From assembly GCA_907165275.2 (NCBI GenBank), contig OU015650.1, forward strand, positions 4,866,001 to 4,930,000: a stretch of DNA of 64,000 bases, read 5' to 3'. This document shows positions 48,001 to 58,400 of this stretch, one piece after another; within the stretch, counting starts at the first letter, position 1, and every line of letters begins with the position of its first letter. Source of the stretch: Zygaena filipendulae. Its lineage: Eukaryota; Arthropoda; Insecta; Lepidoptera; Zygaenidae. The notes under the pieces were generated by a model that made no database searches, had not been told where the DNA came from, and saw only the letters and a list, made by a program, of their open reading frames with translations. The position numbers and the translations under genes were made by a program.

Positions 48001-48241
48001 TTAATACCTTTTTTAAATCTTTACGTAGGTAATTTATTTCTGTTTTGCATTACAGATACTTCATTTTGATTGTATGGACATGGGATTGAATGGCATCGGA
48101 TTGTCAAAACCATCGAGCAGTACAAATAATTCGCAAACCAACTCTGATGGAGAACCGGGACAAGTTGCTGCTGACATTTTCGACCCAGTCACTGAAAAAT
48201 CACAAACAACGTCAACTCAGCCTACTAATACAATAAAATGA
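45075..48241 (+). CDS. Secreted cysteine-rich DUF4773-type protein 5
   Basis: Exons: 45075-45138, 45342-45436, 46050-46197, 46580-46672, 46787-46944 and 48056-48241 (247 aa, closes in frame). Signal peptide at residues 1-20 (MKRELLYVIMFVAA...). The C-x-C-x4-C-x-C-C motif is at residues 79-89, preceded by an unusual aromatic/basic segment (P-R-P-W-Y-K-P-G-W). Downstream cysteines: R-T-C-V, P-F-C-V, D-M-C-V, H-V-C-M and F-D-C-M. It has the most introns of the family; exon 4 (93 nt) equals exon 3 of protein 1, so the intron after the CxC block is ancestral. The tail is short and Ser/Thr/Asn-rich without the LG module. Intron 2 carries a MITE and intron 5 the second 609-bp repeat. Confidence 0.87.
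45755..46000. mobile_element. MITE with 'agataagcaata' ends, copy 2
   Basis: The left end GGACGCAGATAAGCAATAAC through GTTAACCCACA is mirrored by TGTGGGTTAACACACTATTG with CTTATCTATGTCC at the right, about 33 bp of terminal inverted repeat. No coding capacity. It ends 50 bp before exon 3 of DUF4773 protein 5. Copies also at 26590 and 61007. Confidence 0.7.
47145..47753. repeat. 609-bp dispersed repeat, copy 2
   Basis: Near-identical to 31945-32553 in the same orientation, lying inside intron 5 of DUF4773 protein 5. It ends 'ggcgggggcactaccgcgct' then CCCAG, with the hairpin slightly damaged. Confidence 0.7.
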
Positions 48242-49029
48242 TAATATTTTTAGTTTTACCCAAAGACATTCTATATGTTTTATCAAATACCTATTTTAAA
48301 AAATGATTCACTATACAGGATGGAAATTTGATGACTTGAAACGTTGTAAATATATTTTTTGATATGAAAGGAGAATGGGCATTTTGGGCCGTCGGCAGCC
48401 ATGAATGAAAGTAGTATCAAATGAAAGTACCCATACTGTTACCTAGGAATAACGTTTGGTATGAACGTTTCACTGTATTCCATTTAGGAAAAATATTCTA
48501 AATTTATAAGTAGGTATAATGTCGCATAGAGTAGTATTGCTTAGTAGAAATATTATTATTGTGTAAGTATACCACCAAAAACATAAATGTAAAAAAAAGG
48601 AGAGCCAAGTTCAATACAAAAATTATGCTTGGCTGTGGACTTCGCCGAAAAAAGAATGGAGATCTAAATGAGTGCCAAGTTCTATGCAAAATCGAAATAT
48701 GTATTCAGAGGAACACAATAACATTATGAACAAGCATTATACTCTATTTCTTTGCTTTATTGGATACCTATACAATTGCTGTTATTTAAAAATGTGAGAT
48801 CTTAAAGTAGGTTAGATTTGACTTGGCCAGCCAGCGCCGTTAGGTAATCAATCCTAGCTCAGATGCTAAAAAACGTTTCCCATACATTTTGTTAGGAAAA
48901 TGCATTGTAGCACAGCATTGAAAAGATTTTATTTCAAGAAAATACTGGCTGCCAATAATGATCTCGGCAACAAAAAAATGTTTGGTTTATTATTTCAAAA
49001 TTTTGGATTTCGAATATTTATTATTAATA

Positions 49030-49150
49030 TTACTATTTTCCTTCCTAGGTACTGTACCTAATTTAAATTTTGAATTTCGAATATGTATTATTTATTATTA
49101 TACAGTACCTACAGTACCTAATACAGTACCTAGGTACTGTACCTAAGGAA
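49030..49150. repeat. Foldback built of 'aggtactgtacct' units
   Basis: CTATTTTCCTTCCTAGGTAC at the left is mirrored by GTACCTAAGGAAAATAG at the right, with several ACAGTACCTA repeats between. It resembles a small MITE; no coding signal. Confidence 0.5.
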
Positions 49151-49448
49151 AATAGCCAGTTTCTTTTTTGAGTTGGTGATGTCTAATCAAATGATGGTGT
49201 GATGATGGAAATCTAGAGCTCAAAGCGTATTTTGTAAAATTAACAACAAAACGGCAGCTTTACATGGTGTGCTGAAAAATATTGAACTCGAACAGTACCA
49301 ACCCGTAAAGTTATTTCGAACCTTGTTAAAAATTTAGAAGAATGTGGTTCATTCCAGAAATATTAGGACGCTGTTAAATACGTAACTTTGACGAAGAATT
49401 TGAAATTGCTGTTTTAAAGCTATTAAACCAAGCGTAGGTAGGTAGTCT

Positions 49449-49580
49449 ATTATGCCGTTGGGGTCGCGGAGCATACGCGAGCGATTCCCGCGGCCTCGAC
49501 GCTAGGTGCTGAGAAGGAACACCCCATGGTTTTTAGTGGATAGATCGCCCTTGTCGGTGCGGAGTCCCACATAACCACCG
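49449..49580 (+). mobile_element. GC-rich block resembling a LINE 3' end
   Basis: A sharply GC-rich stretch in AT-rich DNA with 'gattcccgcggcctcgacgc', 'ggaacaccccatggttttt', 'gatcgcccttgtcggtgcgg' and 'agtcccacataaccaccg'. I recognise this as the type of sequence found at 3' ends of lepidopteran non-LTR elements, but I cannot name the family. Confidence 0.35.
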
Positions 49581-50349
49581 CCTCTCTACCCCAGAGCGGT
49601 GGTATGCATAAAGAATTTTCACTGGCTCAAAAAAAAAAGGTGGTCTAGTCCATTACACCCACGGGCCACAGGCCATGACCATTGGATACCAGTACCACCG
49701 TGTGATTTGTATTCTCAGAAGAGTTTGTATTTTAACTATGCTCTATCTAGTCTATTAAAAGCTATTCCAAACCTCAGAAGAATAACTAATATTCTTTTGA
49801 GGAAATAACGAAGACAAACGTGACACGCGTGTTTTCGATACGGCTTTCACTCGTCAACAACCCAACTTTTTGTGACTACGATATTTTTCGACAAATTTGG
49901 TTTTTGACGCAAACTTTGGCACGTCTTCAAACGTCACTTAGCAGTCAGAGTGAAAATGAACTTGCTTCGGAGATGGTTGTTTAATTGCTGAGTTTAATTT
50001 CTACGGTCTACTCCGTGTCTACTCTATCTCTATCCGTCAAACTTCAAAGTCAAAACCAAAGACTTGTCAAACTAAAGTCATCTCTCCTCTCATCAGTCAT
50101 CTGTCATCACTCATCGGCTTTGTAGCGATGGGCGATTGTTGCAAAAAAACAATCGACTGAATCGAAAATTGTGCTATTGCACATTCGATTGTTGATTTAG
50201 TAGTTCCTCACCATCGTTATTCGAATAATAATCGACGAACTACTAACTACTGACTACTAACTTCTCTTATTCGTCTGTGGTACTAACTGCGACACGTGCG
50301 TGTAGTGTTACTTCGATTATTTGAACTACTTATTTAGTAGTATAGTAAT

Positions 50350-50662
50350 CCCATCAAAAACAAACTTGTAAAAAAGTCCAAGTCTCGCAACTCACTTCTT
50401 CTACAATAAAAAGTTGTGAGATCAATGTAATACCAAGTCGGTTAATTTATTCAGTGCCTACTTAAGGGTCCTTCTGTCTAAAGTTATCATGTTATAAGCT
50501 AATCTAATAACATTTTATAGTGACCATATCAAATTTAAAAACCTTTTATGTTTTAAATAGATTGATTGGCTTGGCGATCACGTGAAAACACAATGTATCG
50601 ATACATAGTAGAAGAAGTGAGTTGCGAGACTTGGACTTTTTTACAAGTTTGTTTTTGATGGG
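50350..50662. mobile_element. MITE with 55-bp perfect terminal inverted repeats
   Basis: Positions 50350-50404 and 50608-50662 are exact reverse complements over 55 bp (outer end CCCATCAAAAACAAACTTGT). The interior of about 200 bp is AT-rich and non-coding. Perfect arms suggest a young insertion or strong constraint on pairing. The outer 'tttgatgggat' plus 'ttcatttctttttg' flank also occurs inside the 609-bp repeats. Confidence 0.75.
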
Positions 50663-50909
50663 ATCTCATTTCTTTTTGTAAATGGTCTTCCTCCTTTGAG
50701 CAATTTAGTCTACTTTAATAACTTGAAAGATTTTGGTACAACTTTATAATATATATAAACACATGCCCCATTCTTGCTTTTTCATTCCGTTGACCATTGT
50801 ACCTTTGAACATAATTATGTCTAGGTAACTATGTATCTACACTTTATATCTAGGTAGGTAACTATAGCTACACTTATTATTATTATTTATTAATATCTGG
50901 GCAACGGCT

Positions 50910-51338
50910 TAAATAGCTGTTCCCCGCGGTTTAACCCACGTTAATTTCGGAGATCCCGCGGGTATTCTGAGATAAAAGTAATGACCTTTCCTGTACCCTT
51001 GACAACGTGTAGTATGCAATAATTAATTCACCCGCGTTGATATCAGAGTTCGCGCGGGAATTCCAGAAATGAATCCTAGCTAGATCGATTTATGGCCCCC
51101 GAAATCCCCTGTATACAAAATTTCATGAAAATCGTTGGAGCATTCAGATTAGGGTAATTTTATCTCGGAATTCCCGAAGGATCTCCGAAATTAACGCTGG
51201 TGAAATCTCATGAAATTTTGCATGCACGTTGTCAGGGGTAAAGAAAACCTAGGGATATAGGGTACTAACTACTTTGCATCTCTGAATTCCCGCGGGATCT
51301 CCGAAATTAACGCGGGTGAAACCGCGGGGAACAGCTAG
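50910..51338. mobile_element. Helitron-like elements upstream of NAA35
   Basis: Reverse pieces from about 50910 ('ccccgcggtttaacccacg') and 51040, and a forward piece ending with 'cgcgggtgaaaccgcgg', 'ggaacagCTAG' at about 51338, then T. Confidence 0.55.
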
Positions 51339-51344
51339 TCTCAT

Positions 51345-51866
51345 ATATTTATATGGGATTACAAAGTTATTTGTGCAGTTGGTACATATAACTGCATATA
51401 TAACTTTGTAATTCCATACATTTATATGGGATTACAAAGATATTTATGCAGTTAGTGTATCTAGAAAACTGGACCGAAATTGCTAAATATTTTAATTTTT
51501 CCTTGATTTATACAATAAACACTAATTGTATTCTAAATTTCAAACTTCTATGTCTGCTAGAAGTGCCTTAGAGTTTTGATGATCGGTCAGTGAGTGAGTG
51601 AGTGAGTGAGTGAGTGAGTGAGTGACCTACAAAATTAAGAAACTTTGACTAGTTGTAATTCTTAAACTACTGGTTCAAATCGAATGAAATTTAAATTATA
51701 CCGTCTTTATACAATACCTGCTTGTTTACTAAAAATTCAGGCTTCTAGTTTTATCCACAACGAAGTTATAGGGGGTCGAAAATGGCCTGAATTGCTTCGA
51801 GAAAAGGATAGTACGGCCGTGCCGCTTTTGTTGCTCGACTTGGCGGGGGCACTGCCGTGCCCCCAG
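51345..51866. repeat. Repeat related to the 609-bp family, with a GAGT microsatellite
   Basis: The ending 'ttggcgggggcactgccgtg' then CCCCCAG forms a GC hairpin like that at the end of 31945-32553, and 'gcttcgagaaaaggatagta' is shared. An uninterrupted run of about nine GAGT units (51589-51625) replaces the single 'cagtgagtcag' found in the other copies. Confidence 0.55.
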
Positions 51867-52408
51867 ATAACAATCAACGAACTACTAACAACTGACTACT
51901 AAATTGTAAGTACTAACTGCGACGCGCGGAGCTGTGAGTGCCGTATTGCGTCGATAGTTTGAACTACTTATTTAGTAGTATAGTAATAACAATCGACGAA
52001 TTACTAACACTACTGACTACTAAATTGTAAGTACTAACTGCGAGGCGCGAAGCGGTGCATGTCGTTTTGCGTCGATTGTTTGAACTTTGAACTAATTATT
52101 TAGTAGTATAGTATTATAATTATAGGTGCGTTGCGTTACAAATTAGTAGTTAAAGTTTATCGAATAACATCAGTTTTTATCGACTTTTAACTACTAAACT
52201 CAACAATCTACTAATTCGATAACTTTTAGACATATGTCAGGTCTAGTTAATTTGTGTCCACAGCCCAAAGGCAAAAATTTTGGCAAAAATTGTGAATTGT
52301 GAATAGGTACGGTCTACTTATTTCTCGACTTCAGTTAAGTGTTTAATCGTTATTTTGACTCGAAATTTAATGTAATTAAGGTTTATACGCCCTAAAATTG
52401 CTTTCAGA

Positions 52409-55400
52409 ATGGGTGATAATGACGATTATTACGATGGTGAAGGGTTAGTAAGATGCATGATGGAATACTTGCCGTTTTTTTATTGATTCTTTCTTAATTT
52501 ATTATGCTTTGCTTTTAACATTAAAGCTGTTTATTGCTGTGTTTCTTCTCGTTTTGAATTAATAGGTGAGGATTTAGTAAACGTTATGATTTATTGCTTG
52601 TAGGTATCCTCTTTTTCCTATTACTTAGTATGCGCTTCAAAATTTGCTTATTATTATTGTAAAATAGCAAAGATGAATTTCAGAGTCCGCGTAGTTAAGG
52701 TGGAGAACTGTTCAAGCACTTTTATTTAAGACTTTTTCAGTTTTCTTCAAGATGATTGATATCTGCATTTTATTCCCAGATCAAAACTACTCATAACTAC
52801 ATACTTAATAGCTATTCCTTGCAGTTCAAGTTATGAATTTCTTTCCTGAACTCTGTTTGAGGATAAAATATCCTGTTACTGAGAGAAACTTTCCTTTCGG
52901 TAAAACAATTATTAGAATTAGTTCAGATTAGTTCTAAAGGTTGTCCTAACAAACAAACTCTTCTTCCGTAGTACAATACCACACCATAAAGTGGCTGTAG
53001 AAATTGTATACAAAAAATAGTTAAAGAAGAAAGCTCATTTATTTACAGGACTATGGATTCTATGCCGGCTTCCACTGAAGTTACCTATAATTGGGTTGAT
53101 ATAACAGCTGATTTTTTTACTCACATAAAAGGTCAGTATTAGTAGGTTAAGCACTGAGGTTTTGTATGTAGTTTTTAAAAAAATTGTTGTTAATTAATAC
53201 TTGGATATTGGACATACACTATTCAGATTTTGTTTAGAAATTTTGGTAATCATTCTAAATTTACACAAACTGAGTTTGTGTAATTTTTAGACTTTTTCTA
53301 GTACAGTAAAGTTGTTTTTTTTCCCTTCATTACAAGAATTGACTGATGCCGGCAGTACACACTCACTGAGAGTCTCTTGTCAAGAGTCTTGGCTGAAAAG
53401 GTAAAAAACAAGAGCATACATGTACACACTAGTTTGGTTAGTTGCACTGAAGTCTCCCTCAATGATGGACGTAGATATTGCTGCTGCACTTGCTGCAGTT
53501 TGTCTTTTGTACTGTGAGCAATTATAATTTAATTAATTAAAACATCACAGTTAATTATTGTACAATTTCGTTTAATCACAATTCAAGTTATGTAGAATTA
53601 TTTAAATGCATAATTTAAATTGAATAAATAAAACACAATCAGTGGGCAACTAAATGAAACAAATGTGTACATGGTTGCTTTTGTTTTCATTGCGAGAGCC
53701 AATGAGACCCTGTGATTCAGGTGCAAAAGCCAGCGTCTCGTTGCGTGTGTACAGCCAGCATGACAATTTTGTCTCGAAATCTCATGATCATAATAAAATG
53801 TTAGTCTATAAAAACTCTTTCATAGACTAATATTTGTTATTAGTTTTAGTCTACACTAGTTGTTACCTCCACAGTTTTGCTGGTTATATGCAAACAAATT
53901 ATACCTTTCTTGGTATGGAATATGGATATATTATAATTATGGTTGTCTTTATGGCTTATGGTTACAGATCTACAATTGGGAGAGTTGTTACATGATGGTC
54001 ACCTTTTTGGGCTCTTTGAAGCTATGTCTGCAATTGAGATGATGGATCCCAAAATGGATGCGGGCATGCTGTGCAACCGTGGCAACCCTAAGCCTCTCAC
54101 TTTCCAACAGTCAGTTAAAGTAAGTTACTTATTTAGCGTCATATAAGTTTAACCTGTGACAGCCACATGCTACACTCACTGTCTAACAAACATACCTAAT
54201 AAGAAATAATTCATAAATTTGAAGACATTTCGAATTGTCAAGTTTGTAACATGTAGATTTTTCAATGAAAAGAAAAATGTTTGATAGTCCCTAGTTCCAA
54301 CTTCCAGTAGTTAAAATGCTGCAAACAACTGTCACTTTTTCATATAAGGTTGATTATAATAGATTAGAATAAACAAGCTAACCAGGAATCAAATAGATAC
54401 TACATCTCTTCTACAATGTAGGCTCAGACATTACATTTGTTACAGTTTTATTACATGTCATGTTTTTCCAGCCAGTTCTTAAAAAACTATCTTTTATTTT
54501 CTATTTGAAGGCAGGTAAATTAAAAATAGACAATCTAGAGCCGAGTGAGCTTATAGGCATAATGGACGCGACCATGGCTTGCATTGTGACCTGGTTGGAA
54601 GGTCACTCACTTGCCCAAACAGTCTTCACTAATCTGTATTTGCATCAGCCTCATTCTATTGAGAACAAAACATTGAAGGCATATTGCATTGCCATTTATA
54701 AGCTGTTGGATTGTATCAGAGAGTGTATTAACAAGTAAGTAATTGAGAGCTACATTATATTTACTCAAAATGGTTTGTTCATTATTCTGTAATCCCTTCT
54801 TGTGTAGGTACTACTCATCCATAATTTACTACTGTTTAAAATAAAAATTAGATACCGAATACACAATTCTTTGAGTAGAAGTAGAGAGTAAATAGAATAA
54901 CAGTAAGAATAACAAGAGAAAAATCTGAACGCTTTGAATCGAGTATAACTTAACCAAACTTGGTTAAACTAAAATACAATCTAAAGTAACTGGGATTGTA
55001 TTGCTTAAAGCTTATAGCTTAGTGTGGGATCAAGTAGACCTGTGTGTTGTGAAGTGGATTATTTATTATTATTATTCATTTATTTACACAATATTATATC
55101 TCAGATTTAGGCTTTTTACAATATAAATTTATAAAAATATGTTTACTAAATATTATAAAAAACCTAAACCTAGTGTGCCACCGACAGCTATTATTATTGT
55201 TGTTTTTGAGTTTATCTATACTAATATTATAAAGAGGAAATATCTGATTCTTGGTTTGTTTGTTACGATTTAACTCAAAAACTACTGGACCGATTTTAAA
55301 AGTTTTTTTACCATTATAATGCTACATTATCCCTGAGTAGCATAGGCTATATTGTAACCCGGAATTCCCTCGGGAACTCAAACCAACAGCATTACGTAGA

Positions 55401-58400
55401 TTATATTATAATTCAATACACAAGTGTAAGGTTGGCCTATAATTGGTTATAGTATAGGTCTTATCTTTCAAACAGTAGCTAGGTACCAATAATAATAACA
55501 GCAGTCAGATACAAAATATTTATAAACAAACTATTTCCCAGCATTACAGTTTGAAATTCATAACATAAGAGTAACATTAATAAAATATGCCAAAATAATT
55601 AAAAAAATTGCATCATGCAGTTGTTTTGATATGTTTGCTGTCTTTTGAATTAAAAGGTGATGGTTGTAATTCATTCAATATACCTGAATTACTCCAGAGC
55701 CCAAGTGTTTGAAGAAGAGGACTTTCAACCTATGGGGTATGGTTATCGCCTGGGTTCCAATCCACAATCGAGTAACACGTACGACTCGAGCCACGAGGTT
55801 ACCGAGCACAAATGCATTGCTCTGTTGCGGGAGCAAGAAGAAGAGTTGTACAAGAAAGTCAGGAGCTCCGAGGATGAGGTAATTTTTACCACCCGTAGTA
55901 GCACTAGCAATTTTTTTGTCATGTGTTTTTAGCAGAAAAAGAAATATGATTGTATAAACTAGACAGGCTATGTAAGTGGGGCAGGCGTGCCACGGATAAA
56001 AATTTTTCATAACTTTTCAAAACTGTGTTTGTTGGCATTGCAAATATATTTTCTAAAATATTCGTAAAATTTAGTATTAATAACTCAAGGTTCGAAGATA
56101 TAAAGTCCGATTTTATTGTATGTAGGTATTTCGTACATAATTAAAACTCAACCTTTGAACTGGGTCGTATTCTCTCTTAGTTTTGTGGGTCACAATGACC
56201 CAGAGGGTTTCTATAAAAATGGGTTTCGATGCTCACATAGTTCATACATTATTATTGAACTTCTTGTTTTAAATTCCATTTCTAGGTCAACAGCATATGG
56301 ACGGGTATCGCTGTGAGAATCAGGTTCACACGAATGTTCTACCAAGCTCTCCTGCTGATAACCAAAAAAGACTCACAGTCAGGAGCCGATTGCGTGGCTC
56401 TGTTGAATGGGTGCACTGAAATGATGAAAATCATTATCAAGACGTCTGGGAAAGGAACACAGCCTGTGAAAAATTGTAAATATTATACTACTTACTAGGG
56501 TATTTTACACCATGTAAAAAAAAAATATAAAAATGCATGTTTATGATAGATTTCGAAAAAAGTAAACGTGAAACGTTAATATATTTATTCGTAAAACTGC
56601 AATGTAAATTTGATACCTAAATAAATTTTTTAAATCGTCTTTTTTAAACTGTTTTAAAACGCCATATTGGTGACGTTACTTAATTAGTAAAAAATCTAGG
56701 GTGTGTTCCGATATGCACTGCGAGCACTGTAAGGTATGACGTCAATTTAGTATACTGCATACTGTGAAGCCTTTCGTTTACAGTTACCAAGTTAATTCGC
56801 TTTCGTTTGCCAACTGAACAGTGCTCGCAGTGTATATCGGAACACACTATCTCTTTCGCAGTCGTATCGTTTACTAACGCAGTGACGTCACGAGCTGAAA
56901 GCATAGAGGCTAGCGTTTCCGCGTGAAAATTCCAAATCATAAACAAAAAATCGTATTGCATGCATTTTACGATTTTATAAAATTGAAATAAAAATTCCAC
57001 TTTTCATGTTCATTATGATCCCAGGATTAATTTTAAAGAGTTTTCAAAAAAATATGTAATACCCCATTTGTGCATGAACACCCCTCGGTGTTGCCAGTGG
57101 TTGTAGTGACGCGTATCGTAACCCGTAGCCGACTCGCCGAACCCGATGGGCTTCGAGCCGATGATCAACCAGCGGCTGCTGCCGCCCACGTTCCCGCGCT
57201 ACACGCGCATCAAGCCGCGGCCCGAGGCGCTGCAGTACTTCGACGAGCTGGTCGCGCGGCTCCGGCACGCCTGGAAGATAACCTCCTGCACCAACTTCCA
57301 TCAAGCGCTGGTGCGAGATATAGGCTATTTGACTAAAATTTTGTTTTAAGTCCTGCGGGAATTCTGGGATTAAAAGTACCGTACGTCCGGTCCTTCTCTT
57401 TACCCCCGACAACGTGTATGCCAAATTTCATGATAATCTGTTGAGTAGGTAAGGCGAGAAAGCGTTACGAGGTACTTTTTCCCCCACTAATCAATAGGCT
57501 ATTTGACTTAATTTTTGTTTTTAGTCCTTTCTGTAGATTTATAAAAAATATTAGACGCGTATTTTTACATAAGCATAAAATAAAAAGTTGAAATGTGTGT
57601 GACGTCACAAGCTGGTACAGTTTTTACATGCATATGACGTCATGAGCCCCCACTCCTAAATTTTGATGCGCTTTATCCAAGTATATTTTCACTAACTTGA
57701 AAAACAAAATATTCATGTCTATTATTTTTTTAATATCCAAATGACGGACTTAATAGAATTTTAAAAAAAATATAGTCTAAGAGCCTAACGTATTAATACA
57801 AACACGCATACGAACACACAAAGCTTACAAATTCATCATATCGATTTATTTTATGGTTTTTGGATTGGTTTCAATAGTGAGAATTCAATACAGTTTTTTG
57901 AAAATCTATTGTTTGATCTTCATAATGAAATTCGTATTCATATATTTTATATTGATACTGATATTTATATTATTTAGTATGTAGTATAAACCACGAATGC
58001 CCGGTTTTCACGAAGAAACTATAAGCTTACGTTTCAACGATTCGTGCACTTTATTAGGGTAAGCAATGGCTATGAAACGTAGGTTATCTATTAACACATC
58101 AATGTTTATCCTTATCCTTTGCTTGGTTTTCTTTACGTTTGCTTGGTTTCCACGTTACAAGCCTATAGCTTGGCGTGGGATCAATTAGATCTGTGTGTTG
58201 TGAGGTGTTATTATTATAATCGTAATGAAATTTATGTTGATTTATTCAAATAAATATAAAAATGAATATCGATATTCGTACAGGATTTCTTCATGGAGTT
58301 CAGTCGTCAGCGGGCGTGCATCCTGTCGCGGTCGGCCCTCCAGCTGCTGTACCTCAGCCCGTCGCCGGCCGCCACCGCGTCCATGGCCCAGAGCGCGATG

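Larger units (their letters stand above)
50228..52115 (+). repeat. Three roughly 120-bp direct repeats, split by insertions
   Basis: Unit 1 is 50228-50349, unit 2 is 51868-51986 and unit 3 is 51987-52115. Each runs from 'aatcgacgaactactaac' through 'gactactaa', 'tactaactgcga' and a variable CG-rich part to 'ttatttagtagtatagtaat'. Units 2 and 3 abut; unit 1 is separated by 1.5 kb made up of a MITE, Helitron-like pieces and a GC-hairpin repeat. A worn half unit follows at about 52140-52210. Confidence 0.7.
48242..52408. other. Gap between the cysteine-rich cluster and NAA35
   Basis: Gene-free as far as I can see. It holds a foldback around 49045-49150, a GC-rich LINE-like 3' end at 49449-49580, three roughly 120-bp direct repeats (50228, 51868, 51987), a 313-bp MITE at 50350, Helitron-like pieces at 50910-51338 and a GAGT microsatellite. 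The last 200 bp (52210-52408) should hold the NAA35 promoter; 'tgctttcag' right before its ATG could be a 5' UTR splice acceptor. Confidence 0.5.

Noticed and set aside
49449..49580. CpG-island promoter
   Set aside because: No gene starts nearby, and the sequence looks like a retrotransposon 3' end instead; the NAA35 start is 2.8 kb away.
57044..57424. 126-codon minus-strand frame over NAA35 exon 7
   Set aside because: GC-rich exons leave long open antisense frames by chance; the plus strand encodes conserved NAA35.
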